Shown: positions 49,101 through 50,582 of the stretch, piece by piece | Position numbering within the stretch: the stretch's first letter is position 1 | How the letters are laid out: each line of letters opens with the position of its first letter | NCBI GenBank assembly: GCA_032622095.1 | Contig: CP136069.1 | Location: 204,834,690 to 204,898,689 of the forward strand | Reading direction: 5' to 3' | Length of the DNA stretch: 64,000 nt | Origin: Siphonodentalium dalli | Taxonomy: Eukaryota > Mollusca > Scaphopoda > Gadilida > Siphonodentaliidae | Made by a program: the position numbers and the translations under genes | The notes under the pieces: model-generated | Database searches by the model: none | What the model saw: only the letters and a program-made list of their open reading frames with translations | Told to the model about the DNA's origin: nothing

Positions 49101-50308
49101 TTAAAGAATTTAAGAAAAAATTATCAAATTGTAAAAAATTGTAAAAAATAATAACAAATGATGAAAAATTGTTAGGCCAATGCATTCTCTTATATATGCG
49201 AGGCGACCTATGGTCGACTCGCATATATAAGAGAATGAATTGGCACAAGGTATATGGGTTGATACAAAAATCTGACCTGGCACTCAAAGGGTTAAATATT
49301 TCTTTTCTCAGGTGATAACAGTGGCTGTGAAGAAAGCGAAGGAACTAGAAAGCAGTGTTTCAAAACTAAAATACCTCAAGTGAGTATATCTTCATGTTAA
49401 ATGCTTTAAATTTAGATTTCCTCTTGGATGTAAATATTTCAAATCAAGTACAATATGTAATTTCTTAAATAAATATCTTAACTCTCCACATTTCATGGAA
49501 ACCTGATATAATTCAAATGCCACAATGTACTATTTAAAGATGGATTATCTCTTCCTAAACACATTTTTTATATAGTTTACGGGGTATAAAATAATAAATA
49601 TGAGTCTAAGACCCCTGTCCTGAAGTGCTTCTATCAATTAATATTGATTTTATATCGATATTTTCTTATATAATGCAATAATCAAGTGGAACATTTTTTC
49701 GTAACTACTTTTATACGACCGTTTCAAAATGGAACTTACTAGGTAGGTCTGTCCGTTTGCTTTTTCGTTTCTGGATGATAACTTTATTAGGGCTGAACTG
49801 AATGGAATGAAATTTGGTATGTCGATTTACTAGCACAAAATACAGGTCAAGTACGAATTCTGGTTCCGCCAGCCAATTTTCACCACAGATTCGGTCTTGT
49901 TGAAATTTGCACTTTAGTAAGTCTGTTCAATTTAGTAAAAGTATATTTTTATGCGAGTACTAGCCCAAAATACAGGTCTTCCAATTTGGGTTCCGCTTGC
50001 CAATTTTTGCCAGAGTTATGGTCCTTGTCGGTTGTTTTTTTTCCAGGTGATAACTTTAATTTTAGTTATCTGATTGTTTTCAAATTTGGTAGAATGCATT
50101 GGCACATGATCCCATCATGAAAGGATTAAATATGGCTACATTTTTTATAACCCATGTGCACTGCAGGGTGGGGGGGGGGGGTGTACCCTTAGTCCCATTG
50201 GAAAAATCACACTTCTAGTTTCTTTCTGTTTTTTCTAGGTCATTCTGGAATGAGAATTCAACAGAAATATTACGTAATGTTCACAAGATTGGAATCGAGG
50301 TGTCCTGA
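1105..50308 (+). CDS. MSH6: MSH6, DNA mismatch repair MutS homologue 6, C-terminal ~790 residues in 21 exons (partial at 5' end)
   Basis: MSH6 pairs with MSH2 (MutS-alpha) in the nucleus and recognises base mismatches and small loops; its C-terminal ABC-type ATPase drives the sliding-clamp switch. Seen here: end of the connector domain (exons 1-3), lever and clamp (exons 4-13), and ATPase (exons 14-19), with Walker [10 protein letters not shown], signature STFFVELSE, Walker B/D-loop LMDELGRGT split over exons 17/18, and H-motif STHYHSL. A short C-terminal tail ends at a TGA near 50306. Exon phases run on from one exon to the next, and all introns listed begin GT and end AG. Human MSH6 carries most of this in a few large exons, so this gene is far more intron-rich. 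The N-terminal PWWP and mismatch-binding parts lie outside the window. No in-frame break was found in the chosen exons, so the gene looks functional. Confidence 0.95.
1177..1600. other. Start of a 7.2-kb MSH6 intron, with a truncated CAGGGTTTCCGC end
   Basis: Intron begins GTCAGT. At about 1230 there is CAGGGTTTCCGC followed by GGGGGAATGGGTC, the same terminal motif seen on the hAT-like element at 28400-29635, here apparently cut short. No coding signal was recognised. Confidence 0.4.
1600..2620. repeat. Dispersed 'gagttatggccc' repeat, 3-4 tandem partial copies
   Basis: Three to four diverged units of roughly 300 bases start with CCGTCCGTACAAACATTTTGC, pass through GATATTTGGTATGGTGATAG and CAGAGTTATGGCCC, and end in a T-rich stretch. 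Open frames here are by-products of the repeat. The same family recurs at about 7780-8200, 25790-26200, 27800-28000, 29700-29990, 34780-34950, 35880-36370, 42785-43380, 44150-44350, 49690-50110, 53930-54540 and 55530-55720. It resembles an abundant dispersed repeat class of marine invertebrate genomes (inference). Confidence 0.7.
2621..4221. other. AT-rich intronic sequence, little recognised
   Basis: No conserved exon was recognised. At 3478-3530 there is a GC-rich patch with the palindrome GGGTCCGGGCGACGGACCC and CCGGCCTGGCGGAAA, similar to the right end of the hAT-like element at 28400-29635. This suggests a decayed relative. Confidence 0.4.
4222..6723 (-). pseudogene. Degraded hAT-family transposase (ZMYM1/DUF4371-like)
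   Basis: The reading runs from 6723 down to 4222 in at least four frame segments: an N-terminal piece (6723-6013) with a Ser/Thr-rich leader and a C-x2-C type zinc finger (CLTCSKYC ... [10 protein letters not shown]), a short middle piece (5914-5663), a long core (5666-4404) with [17 protein letters not shown], and a C-terminal piece (4425-4222) with [12 protein letters not shown] typical of the hAT dimerisation domain. In intact relatives these form one protein of about 700-800 residues. The frame shifts between pieces show it is dead. It lies antisense inside an MSH6 intron and is a mobile-element remnant, not a host gene. I did not locate convincing terminal repeats. Confidence 0.85.
6724..8349. 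other. Remainder of the MSH6 intron, with dispersed repeats and a G tract
   Basis: Nothing coding is recognised. Around 7630 is a single arm of the 'GGGGACCTCATTCTGCAAATGACA' palindromic repeat family. At 7754-7772 there is an uninterrupted G run. 7780-8200 is the dispersed CCGTCC/gagttat-type repeat in two diverged copies containing TTTGCACAGATATTTAGTACC. The acceptor GAATTCCAG at 8341-8349 closes the intron. Confidence 0.5.
8350..8557 (+). CDS. MSH6: MSH6 exon 2
   Basis: Acceptor GAATTCCAG, donor GTGAGT. Starts VLYERGKMS and contains [13 protein letters not shown] and [10 protein letters not shown], matching the connector-to-lever region of MSH6. It ends in phase 1 (S codon split with exon 3). 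Confidence 0.95.
8720..9139. mobile_element. Harbinger-like MITE with TAA target duplication
   Basis: The left end AGGCCAAAACAAAAAAC ... TGTTTCCGATA at 8719 and its inverted counterpart ending TTTTTGGCCTAA at 9142 form terminal inverted repeats starting GGCCA. They are flanked on both sides by TAA. The interior has CAGGCAGGCAGGG and poly-T/poly-A tracts and no ORF. The GGCC end and the TWA target fit the PIF/Harbinger superfamily (inference). Confidence 0.7.
9251..9860. repeat. ~92-bp tandem repeat, six units
   Basis: Units begin ATAACACTCC at 9251, 9341, 9433, 9525, 9651 and 9743. Each carries GGAGCCCCACA near its start and TGTGGGGCTCC-like complement (CTGGGGCTCCATA) near its end, so each unit is itself an imperfect inverted repeat ending AAAGGGTTA. 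Spacings are 90-92 bases except one of 126, where GTGTCATCAATGAGTATTTAG has been inserted. That tract recurs at the end of the array. The translated frames are meaningless repeats. Confidence 0.85.
9861..9931 (+). repeat. 28-bp repeat of the exon 3 acceptor tract, three copies
   Basis: TTAATCTTCTTCC occurs three times at 28-base spacing, each followed by TGCRTGAATCCTGTG in the first two copies and by AGGTGATTCC (true acceptor) in the third. The pyrimidine tract of the acceptor has thus been tandemly copied, but only the last copy has the AG. Confidence 0.85.
9932..10001 (+). CDS. MSH6: MSH6 exon 3
   Basis: Acceptor CTTCTTCCAG, donor GTATGT. Encodes [20 protein letters not shown] followed by VT and the first two bases of a Trp codon. 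In the family this is the xLALSALGG segment at the connector/lever junction. Phase 1 in, phase 2 out. Confidence 0.93.
10124..10261. mobile_element. Truncated TTAA-type MITE with one arm of the 70-base palindrome
   Basis: Contains CCCTGTGCCAATGCATTC and the left arm of the recurrent palindrome (10154-10192), then GTTGGGTAAAGGG and TTAA at 10258-10261. The right terminus equals that of the element at 40765-41130. The left terminus is missing and replaced by GGTCGCCACCC, which resembles the right flank GGTCACCACCC. Confidence 0.6.
10906..13798 (+). pseudogene. hAT-like transposase, BED zinc finger, frame-broken
   Basis: Starts with a zinc finger [21 protein letters not shown] and a Ser/Thr/Asn-rich linker (about residues 50-120), then continues in separate frames: 11270-11460, 11620-12090 ([17 protein letters not shown]), 12091-12426 and 12432-12697. 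It resumes after the nested MITE at 13230-13798 with [15 protein letters not shown], the hAT C-terminal dimerisation motif, followed by a Lys-rich coiled-coil-like tail ending at a stop near 13798. Stop codons at 11385 and 12088, frame changes and the insertion show it is inactive. It is a transposon protein, unrelated to MSH6. Confidence 0.85.
12698..13229. mobile_element. Poly-G-ended MITE nested in the hAT transposase
   Basis: The left end is a run of 13 G (12698-12710) then TGAAAAAAAAAATTCC; the right end is AAATTTTTTTCCGA followed by a run of C at 13220-13229. These are inverted relative to each other. The flanking coding sequence is duplicated as CTGACTTTGA on both sides, a 9-10-base target duplication. 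The peptide TDFD is read on both sides, so removing the insert would rejoin the transposase frame. The interior has a second GGGGTGGGTGTCAAAAAATGG motif. Confidence 0.8.
14009..14097. repeat. Interstitial telomere-like repeat (CCCTAA type)
   Basis: CCTAACCCTAA motifs alternate with an AACCTGGGAYCGAGYAG spacer in a ~36-base unit, two to three copies, ending CCCTAACCCTAACCCTAA. It lies just inside the right end of the hAT-like element. This could be the animal (TTAGGG)n telomere motif picked up during repair, or a chance subterminal satellite. Confidence 0.7.
14237..14696. mobile_element. MITE with two 70-base palindromes and ATATGTGACCC ends
   Basis: The left ATATGTGACCCACCATAAG and right GGCGGGTCACATAT are inverted. 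Inside each end lies one copy of the recurrent palindrome (14283-14352 and 14571-14640). The centre carries GGAGCCCCACACATATATAG ... TGTCTGGGGCTC, which resembles the 92-bp satellite at 9251. Confidence 0.75.
14792..15100. repeat. Diverged 216-bp duplication before MSH6 exon 4
   Basis: AAATTGCAAGATATCTTT ... GAATCAATCCCATTCTCTC at 14792 is repeated at 15008 with mismatches, 216 bases later. The copied tract lies just upstream of the exon 4 acceptor. The first copy ends near GATATTTCCAGTGTTAGG, reminiscent of the exon's GTATCTCCAGTACTG start. Confidence 0.6.
15101..15224 (+). CDS. MSH6: MSH6 exon 4
   Basis: Acceptor TTTATGTAG and donor GTAAAT. The preceding phase-2 intron completes the Trp codon, then [19 protein letters not shown] and KPLDD follow, matching the family's YLKKCLI...NFEEYIPLD. 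The alternative acceptor CTCCAG ten bases downstream would break the frame. Confidence 0.92.
16035..16745. repeat. ~365-bp tandem duplication inside the DIRS-like element
   Basis: ATTTCAAGGCCTTACGAGGC ... AATGCCACGTGATTCTC occurs at about 16040-16155 and again from about 16400, continuing through GGGAATTTATTT...ATCATAATGTTATGAACAA / GTCATGTTATGAACAACG. The two units are about 365 bases long and moderately diverged. Confidence 0.75.
17440..18400 (+). pseudogene. gag-like ORF remnant of the DIRS-like element
   Basis: A locally GC-rich block. One open frame (17762-18400, 212 codons) holds [15 protein letters not shown] and a C-terminal [20 protein letters not shown] related stretch around 20110-20190 reads [19 protein letters not shown], so the same module occurs twice. 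Upstream (about 17600-17745) another frame gives [20 protein letters not shown] and then a stop after QWPYP. A TATATAAAG lies at 17774. I do not recognise a named domain; gag-like is inferred from position inside the DIRS-like structure. Confidence 0.4.
18603..19065. repeat. ~200-bp internal tandem repeat of the DIRS-like element
   Basis: GGCAAAGACGTTTGCRCTGTC ... TTCCTTGCAGGCAG ... GGGCCTGARAYCATGCTG occurs twice in succession (about 18650-18850 and 18855-19065). The same pair is present in the second copy at 32190-32600, so the doubling predates the copying. Confidence 0.8.
19500..19857. mobile_element. 358-bp hAT-like MITE, absent from the second DIRS copy
   Basis: Ends CAGTCCTTCCCA and TGGGAAGGACTG are inverted, flanked by TTTATAT on both sides. 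The homologous position in the second copy (about 33045) has an intact TATATTTATATACGCG with no insert. This empty site confirms the borders and the 7-8-base duplication. Confidence 0.88.
21051..21218. mobile_element. TTAA-flanked piggyBac-like MITE
   Basis: TTAA then CCCTTTGAACCCG at the left; TTCAATGGG then TTAA at the right. Its interior (GTCAGGGTGTCGATCG, GGGAGCCCCGGG) is homologous, inverted, to the tract starting at 30777. TTAA targets and CCC ends fit piggyBac (inference). Confidence 0.7.
21315..21423 (+). CDS. MSH6: MSH6 exon 5
   Basis: Acceptor TTTATTCCTCAG, donor GTTAGT. Encodes [17 protein letters not shown], then [15 protein letters not shown] and SAPF. Family match: LDAVTLNNLEI ... 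EGTLLERVDTCHTPFG, start of the lever domain. Phase 0 in, phase 1 out. Confidence 0.95.
21477..21691. mobile_element. TTAA-flanked piggyBac-like MITE with 70-base palindrome
   Basis: Ends CCCTTTGAGTGCCAG and CTGGCACTCAAAGGG are exact inverted repeats bordered by TTAA. It contains the palindrome at 21576-21645. Lies 53 bases after the exon 5 donor. Confidence 0.88.
22057..23510. mobile_element. 1.45-kb TA-flanked transposon (Tc/pogo-like), non-autonomous
   Basis: The left CCGTACTGACCCGGTT and right ACGCGGGTCAGTACGG ends are inverted and bordered by TA. Subterminal GTGTTTAAGCCCACC motifs occur twice at the left and once (GAGTTTAAGCCCAC) at the right. A short frame at 22477-22707 contains MPSKKRD and no recognisable DDE core. 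TA targets suggest Tc1/mariner/pogo (inference). Confidence 0.75.
24175..24337 (+). CDS. MSH6: MSH6 exon 6
   Basis: Acceptor TTGCATGCAG, donor GTAAGT. Encodes [20 protein letters not shown] then RLDAIDDLI and [12 protein letters not shown], a core lever-domain signature of eukaryotic MutS proteins. Phase 1 in, phase 2 out. Confidence 0.96.
24300..24515 (+). repeat. 135-bp duplication of the exon 6 donor region
   Basis: The last ~38 bases of exon 6 plus its donor and the following TTAACCCTTTATAGAG recur 135 bases downstream (24435-24515) with several substitutions. The second copy keeps a usable-looking donor at 24473 (GAGTAA|GTAATT) but has an in-frame TAA (CTGAGTAAG). Confidence 0.85.
24349..24428. 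mobile_element. 80-bp TTAA-flanked mini-element
   Basis: Bordered by TTAA on both sides, begins CCCTTTATAGAGCC and ends GGCTCCCTGTGGG. It lies 11 bases after the exon 6 donor. The interior GACTGCGGCAGACGACAGTCC recurs in related form at 24500. Confidence 0.6.
24835..24980. repeat. Pair of diverged 70-base palindromes
   Basis: 24835-24884 (shortened, diverged) and 24911-24980 carry the ATTCTCTTATAT ... ATATAAGAGAATGCA arms with a CTCCCATAGGGAG-type loop rather than the usual GTCGACCATAGGTCGCC. They represent a separate sub-family. Confidence 0.75.
25501..25581 (+). CDS. MSH6: MSH6 exon 7
   Basis: Acceptor GATGTTGTAG, donor GTAAAC. Encodes [20 protein letters not shown] then FEDIQY; the family motif is (S)x-NHPDSRAIxYE. 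Phase 2 in and out. Confidence 0.95.
25541..25790 (+). repeat. 57-bp tandem repeat of the exon 7 donor region, four copies
   Basis: TTTCTTTGAGGACATACARTACAG|GTAA occurs with exon-intron junctions after 25581, 25638, 25695 and 25752, exactly 57 bases apart. Each unit contains the last ~25 bases of the exon, the GT donor and ~32 bases of intron (ACTACA...ATTAAGGTGGCG). The unit is a multiple of three, but reading past the first donor gives AGG TAA, so any later donor adds a stop. Confidence 0.93.
25790..26200. repeat. Dispersed 'caccagagttatg' repeat, two tandem units
   Basis: Two diverged units share GATAACT...GTAAGTNTGAACTGAATG, GTTTACTAG, CAGGTCAAGTTC and CACCAGAGTTATG. Same broad family as 1600-2620. 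Confidence 0.65.
26257..26620. mobile_element. Palindromic 'GAATGAGGTCCCCAGAGGG' MITE
   Basis: GCAGAATGAGGTCCCCAGAG ... and its inverse CTTGGGACCTCATTCTGC close a first hairpin (26257-26342); a second hairpin pair is at 26515-26600, ending in CAAATGACAGCCACACTAAA. Members of this family are also at 35607-35840, 39712-40166, 50583-50985 and 51010-51500. Confidence 0.75.
26806..26901 (+). CDS. MSH6: MSH6 exon 8
   Basis: Acceptor TTCAATTTCAG, donor GTAAGA. Encodes [20 protein letters not shown] then [11 protein letters not shown]; the family has SKKKIIDFLSALEGF. Phase 2 in and out. Confidence 0.94.
26902..28164. other. Intron between MSH6 exons 8 and 9, repeats only
   Basis: 27250-27340 and 27540-27620 are near-identical tracts (GGTATTTGAAKGYATGGACATAATTATA ... 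TGTTAAATAAAACAAA) flanking fragments of the 'AAATTCACCCTCTGGGGAC' and 'GGAGCCTCACAC' repeats. 27800-28000 is the dispersed GCACAGATATTAAGTACC repeat, and 28008-28047 is a small CCCTTTCATGACG ... GAAAGGGTTAA hairpin-like tract. Shorter frames here are not genes. Confidence 0.5.
28165..28255 (+). CDS. MSH6: MSH6 exon 9
   Basis: Acceptor ATATTTTCAG, donor GTGAGT. Encodes [10 protein letters not shown] then [15 protein letters not shown]; the family motif is FKSKILKQ ... GRFPDLxxEL, entering the clamp region. Phase 2 in, 0 out. Confidence 0.94.
28400..29635. mobile_element. 1.24-kb hAT-like element with CAGGGTTTCCGCC ends
   Basis: The left CAGGGTTTCCGCCAAGGGG and right CCTGGCGGAAACCCTG are inverted; CAGAAGC flanks both sides (7-8-base duplication). 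The right subterminal part carries GGGTCCGTGGGACGGACCC. No transposase frame is recognised, so it is non-autonomous. Confidence 0.82.
30038..30092 (+). CDS. MSH6: MSH6 exon 10
   Basis: Acceptor TCTCCTTTTAG, donor GTAAGA. Encodes [18 protein letters not shown]; the family has TAFDHEKARKTGLIxPK. Phase 0 in, 1 out. Confidence 0.93.
30777..32149. repeat. Diverged tandem repeats (360-390-bp units), with a TTAA-MITE end at the left
   Basis: GTGTCTA...GTCGCRTGGTGTTG...TTATGTTCAAA...ACTNTACAGG occurs near 30845 and 31205. A second series shares TCAACTTGATATGCGATAGAC (31487) / TCAACTTGATAGGCGATAGAC (31878) and CTACCCG...CTAGCGG...CCAATCCAT (31721, 32091). The left edge TTAACCCTTTGAACCC is homologous to the MITE at 21051. 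No genes. Confidence 0.65.
32088..32149 (+). repeat. 62-bp direct repeat, left copy
   Basis: Starts ATTTCTACCCGATACTAGCG and ends GCTGACATATGT. It is repeated at 34153-34214 with one mismatch, and the truncated DIRS copy lies exactly between the two. Confidence 0.9.
32150..34152 (+). mobile_element. 5'-truncated second copy of the DIRS-like element
   Basis: Nearly identical to 18605-20880, beginning AATAAAATTAACAGGGC and ending after the right inverted repeat (GGCTTTCTTTAAGGAAATA). It includes the ~200-bp tandem pair, the 'RSVAKAESE' module, the internal complementary region (about 33768-33870) and the right repeat, but no left repeat. Relative to copy 1 it lacks the 358-bp MITE and has an extra ~83 bases at about 33113-33195. 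It lies in the MSH6 intron between exons 10 and 11. Confidence 0.85.
34153..34214 (+). repeat. 62-bp direct repeat, right copy
   Basis: Matches 32088-32149 except GCTGGCATATGT for GCTGACATATGT. It continues on the right into GGGGGCAATTTAAATAT, which resembles the satellite unit seen around 31790. Confidence 0.9.
34484..34575. repeat. ~23-bp tandem repeat (CCGAGTAGAAAAAAA), four units
   Basis: CACCAGAGTAGGAAATAAAA, then CACCCGAGTAGAAAAAAAAAT and two further variants. A low-complexity intronic satellite. Confidence 0.75.
35092..35349. mobile_element. 258-bp MITE, TAGGGATCTGCGAAT ends
   Basis: TAGGGATCTGCGAATC at the left and GAATATTCGCAGGTCCCTA at the right are inverted. The interior is full of GAATCGAATC / ATATCGACATCGAAT motifs. 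Flanks TTCGGTAC and TTGTGTAC are similar (6 of 8), so an 8-base duplication is possible. It has inserted into one unit of the 69-bp repeat that precedes exon 11. Confidence 0.75.
35350..35474 (+). repeat. 69-bp duplication of the exon 11 acceptor tract
   Basis: AATCTCATGATATATATTCT CTCCCATCTTA occurs at 35371 and 35440. The second is followed by CCAG and the true exon, the first by ATGTAGAGG, which is itself an AG-containing decoy. A further partial unit (ATGTAGAGGTCTGCAT) lies at 35057, left of the MITE. Confidence 0.88.
35475..35575 (+). CDS. MSH6: MSH6 exon 11
   Basis: Acceptor CCATCTTACCAG, donor GTAAGA. Encodes [20 protein letters not shown] then [13 protein letters not shown], a predicted coiled clamp helix (family: [28 protein letters not shown]). 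Phase 1 in, 0 out. Confidence 0.93.
35607..37025. repeat. Intronic repeats between exons 11 and 12
   Basis: 35620-35840 is a 'GAATGAGGTCCCCAGAGGG' palindromic element. 35880-36370 is the dispersed CCGTCCGTCTGTCTG ... GAGTTATGGCCC repeat with long A/T tracts. The rest shows no feature I recognise. Confidence 0.6.
37026..37213. repeat. Tandem repeat with CTTGCTTGGATATTCTTGAT and CCTGTGTGCAG, three to four units
   Basis: Units of about 60-75 bases repeat TTGCTTGGATATTCTTGATTCTAC ending in ACCTGTGTGCAGATTCTT. Each carries a pyrimidine-rich tract plus GCAG, so each resembles a splice acceptor, though no coding sequence follows. Confidence 0.75.
37547..37776 (+). CDS. MSH6: MSH6 exon 12
   Basis: Acceptor CATATTTCACAG, donor GTAGTG. 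The largest visible exon: [39 protein letters not shown] and a helical segment [20 protein letters not shown]. Family match: [16 protein letters not shown] ... YELKSTKKGCKRY. It ends the clamp and re-enters the lever. Phase 0 in, 2 out. Confidence 0.96.
37820..38160. repeat. Dispersed CCGTCCATC repeat, two tandem units
   Basis: CATCTGTCCGTCCATCCATC followed by two related segments sharing CATCAGCACACCCTRCAG, CTCCAAACTTCATNNGGATC and TTTGGGRTGA. Confidence 0.65.
38170..38262 (+). repeat. Decayed copy of the exon 12 end and its donor
   Basis: GATACAATGAGAAAAGTGTT ... GTGTTTGATGAATTGTAATC ATCATCTTCATGGTCAAGAG matches the last ~38 bases of exon 12 and the following ~40 intron bases, 437 bases downstream. 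The donor is damaged (GAATTGTAAT for GAAAGGTAGT). Confidence 0.85.
38572..38704 (+). CDS. MSH6: MSH6 exon 13
   Basis: Acceptor AATCACTTTAG, donor GTAAGA. Encodes [20 protein letters not shown] then SEFSKCG and [11 protein letters not shown]; the family has WQSAVECIAVLDVLLCL ... MCRPxI. Phase 2 in, 0 out. Confidence 0.95.
38948..39110 (+). repeat. 54-bp repeat before the exon 14 acceptor, three copies
   Basis: GAAGGGC begins units at 38948, 39002 and 39056; each contains CCCCTGTGGACA and AGTCT. Only the last leads into CCTTCTTTTCTCACAG. Confidence 0.85.
39111..39209 (+). CDS. MSH6: MSH6 exon 14
   Basis: Acceptor TTTTCTCACAG, donor GTAAGT. Encodes [20 protein letters not shown] then [10 protein letters not shown]; family FLELKGxRHPCITKTFFGDDFIPNDIxIG, the start of the ATPase domain. 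Phase 0 in and out. Confidence 0.96.
39179..39500 (+). repeat. 31-bp tandem repeat of the exon 14 donor junction, ten donors
   Basis: TCATCGGTATCAAGGAT|GTAAGTA recurs with junctions after 39209, 39240, 39271, 39302, 39333, 39364, 39395, 39426, 39457 and 39488, always 31 bases apart. Each has a strong consensus donor GTAAGTA. Two spacer types alternate (AAATATAG and TACACTG/TACTCTG), indicating repeat-level rearrangement. Using the second donor adds 31 bases and changes frame. Confidence 0.95.
39712..40166. mobile_element. 'GAATGAGGTCCCCAGAGGG' MITE with long inverted ends
   Basis: The left GAGTTTAGTGTGCCTGTCATT TGCAGAATGAGG and the right AACAGGCACACTAAACTC ends are inverted over ~60 bases. 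Each end forms its own hairpin (39728-39830 and 40048-40140), with a central CACCCATTGGGAACCTCGATT tract. The most complete member of this family in the window. Confidence 0.82.
40254..40391 (+). CDS. MSH6: MSH6 exon 15 (Walker A)
   Basis: Acceptor CTGGAATTCAG, donor GTGAGT. An acidic stretch ([13 protein letters not shown]) is followed by [20 protein letters not shown], the nucleotide-binding P-loop of MutS proteins. Phase 0 in and out. It is followed in the intron by an 18-bp repeat (ATAGCTTTATATNTTATTA) in four copies. Confidence 0.97.
40765..41130. mobile_element. TTAA-type MITE with paired 70-base palindromes
   Basis: Ends CCCTTTACCCAACA and TGTTGGGTAAAGGG are inverted; the flanks are CTAA and TTAA. 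It carries palindromes at 40914-40982 and 41036-41104. Ends 27 bases before exon 16, so it abuts the acceptor region. Confidence 0.85.
41158..41245 (+). CDS. MSH6: MSH6 exon 16
   Basis: Acceptor ATGATTTCAG, donor GTTTGT. Encodes [20 protein letters not shown] then LGASDRIMA, invariant in MutS ATPases (Q-loop side). Phase 0 in, 1 out. Confidence 0.97.
41335..42330. repeat. Intronic hairpin elements
   Basis: GTGAATTATGTCCCC (41337) and GACATAATTCAC (41811) may bound one element. At 42057-42185, CATCTCATTCATGTCTGAAAAG and its inverse CTTTCCAGACATGAATGAGATG form a long hairpin. A relative of the latter is at 52990-53105. Confidence 0.55.
42341..42430 (+). CDS. MSH6: MSH6 exon 17 (signature loop, start of Walker B)
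   Basis: Acceptor TTCTCTTTCAG, donor GTTTGT. Encodes [20 protein letters not shown] then [18 protein letters not shown] is the MutS signature loop and LVLMDE the Walker B strand with its catalytic Glu. Phase 1 in and out. Confidence 0.97.
42616..43819. mobile_element. 1.2-kb hAT-like element with perfect 8-bp target duplication
   Basis: The left end CAGGGTTCGTGCTG and right end CAGCTCGGACCCTG are inverted. GTTTTTAG precedes 42616 and follows 43819 exactly. TTTGGCAAAA motifs are clustered just inside both ends, as expected for hAT subterminal sites. The interior holds a nested dispersed repeat (42785-43380, starting ACCCCCACTTTCGAAG) and an unassigned minus-strand frame at 43694-43380. Confidence 0.9.
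43937..44091 (+). CDS. MSH6: MSH6 exon 18 (Walker B/D-loop, H-motif)
   Basis: Acceptor TTTCTCCATAG, donor GTATGT. Starts [20 protein letters not shown] and holds [20 protein letters not shown] and IRLGHM. GRGT completes the D-loop and THYH is the switch histidine. Phase 1 in, 0 out. Confidence 0.97.
44066..44135 (+). repeat. 34-bp tandem duplication of the exon 18 donor
   Basis: AAAACATTCGCCTYGGTCAC ATGGTATGTAAAT occurs twice, 34 bases apart, with donors at 44092 and 44126 and one substitution. Use of the second donor would read GTA TGT AAA TAA and stop. Confidence 0.93.
44380..44720. repeat. Dispersed repeat shared with 56100-56460
   Basis: Both places share GAATTNACGCTC, AAATATTTGATT, CACCCRTCAAAGCTCAGAG TNATCAGAT and ACAAAATGTTGATA over about 340 bases. 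Confidence 0.7.
44734..46509. mobile_element. 1.78-kb Harbinger-like element, TAA target duplication
   Basis: The left GGCCATACACACTTAATAGT and right ACTATTAAGTTTATATGGCC ends are inverted, continuing into TTTCTCAGGGAT / ATCCCTGAGAAA; TAA flanks both sides. Its right half shares CTGCCTCCCTCATCACTTTG with the element at 51520-52317. It carries the ORFs at 44991-45538. GGCC ends and TWA target suggest PIF/Harbinger, but no DDE transposase is recognised. Confidence 0.82.
44991..45538 (+). CDS. Unrecognised ORF pair inside the Harbinger-like element
   Basis: A 90-codon frame (44991-45263, [19 protein letters not shown] start) overlaps a 108-codon frame (45212-45538, containing [17 protein letters not shown] and [18 protein letters not shown]). 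The overlap suggests one longer gene broken by a frameshift, or two exons. I recognise neither. The sequence is acidic with no zinc-finger or DDE motif. An ATG in good context (AAAATGG) at 44991 and a position central to the TIR-bounded element argue that it is an element-encoded accessory protein. Confidence 0.4.
46567..46701 (+). CDS. MSH6: MSH6 exon 19
   Basis: Acceptor CGTTGTTTCAG, donor GTGAGT. Encodes [20 protein letters not shown] then [20 protein letters not shown] and DIPDD; the family has [24 protein letters not shown]. Phase 0 in and out. Lies 57 bases after the preceding transposon. Confidence 0.97.
46828..47914. mobile_element. 1.09-kb Harbinger-like element, TAA target duplication
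   Basis: The left GGCCATTAAAAATTAATGTC and right GACATTAAATTTTAATGGCC ends are inverted, extended by TGGGTTCACGGGC / GCCCGTGAACCCA. TAA flanks both sides. It has no coding signal and is non-autonomous. The right part shares CCTCCCTCATCAC with its neighbours. Confidence 0.85.
47915..48912. other. AT-rich intron sequence
   Basis: No exon or clear repeat. An AAATTCGCACAG-type tract (about 48358 and 48760) occurs twice in opposite orientation, and TTTAGCAGCAG (48109) / CTGCTGCTAAATAA (48856) are complementary. A decayed ~750-base inverted-repeat element is therefore possible. Confidence 0.4.
48913..49291. mobile_element. TTAA-flanked piggyBac-like MITE with 70-base palindrome
   Basis: TTAA at both ends; starts CCCTTTATCATCGGCCC and ends CTGGCACTCAAAGGG. 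It contains the palindrome 49175-49244 and AACCTACAAAATAAGTCTG as in 61839-62086. It ends only 20 bases before exon 20, within the acceptor region. Confidence 0.82.
49312..49379 (+). CDS. MSH6: MSH6 exon 20
   Basis: Acceptor TCTTTTCTCAG, donor GTGAGT. Encodes [20 protein letters not shown] then YL, a helix corresponding to VIQKGHRKAREFE in the family. Phase 0 in, 2 out. Confidence 0.93.
49690..50185. repeat. Dispersed 'caccagagttatg' repeat and a G tract
   Basis: Several diverged units with GAACTGAATGGAATGAAATT, TACTAGC-CAAAATACAGGTC and TTCCGC...CCAATTT. A G tract is at 50168-50181. Confidence 0.6.
50241..50308 (+). CDS. MSH6: MSH6 exon 21 (last)
   Basis: Acceptor TTTTTTCTAG, stop TGA ending at 50308. 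Encodes [20 protein letters not shown] then VS. Family C-termini are poorly conserved, so identity rests on phase and position. The exact start may be off by two bases. Confidence 0.8.
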
Positions 50309-50582
50309 GGAAAGTCTCTAATAACAGAAAAAATTGTACATTATACAGTCAGACATTGTTTGCTTGGAGCTGCCAGCAAGATGTATGAGATGAAATTATT
50401 GTACATGTATTGTTTTCTGTTGAAATTCATCGGAGTGAGCTCCGGGTATGTTCTTGAAGGTGTCACTGTAATTAATGCAAATATTAATTACACACATTTA
50501 TACAAGAGACCCATTCAAACATGTAGCCCATGAGTATGCAGACGGTTGTTTACAGGCAAGTTCAGACCTGTAGCCCACAAGT
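50309..50582. other. MSH6 3' untranslated region (probable)
   Basis: Follows the stop codon and is AT-rich. I found no clear AATAAA close to the stop, so the cleavage site is not assigned. Confidence 0.4.
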
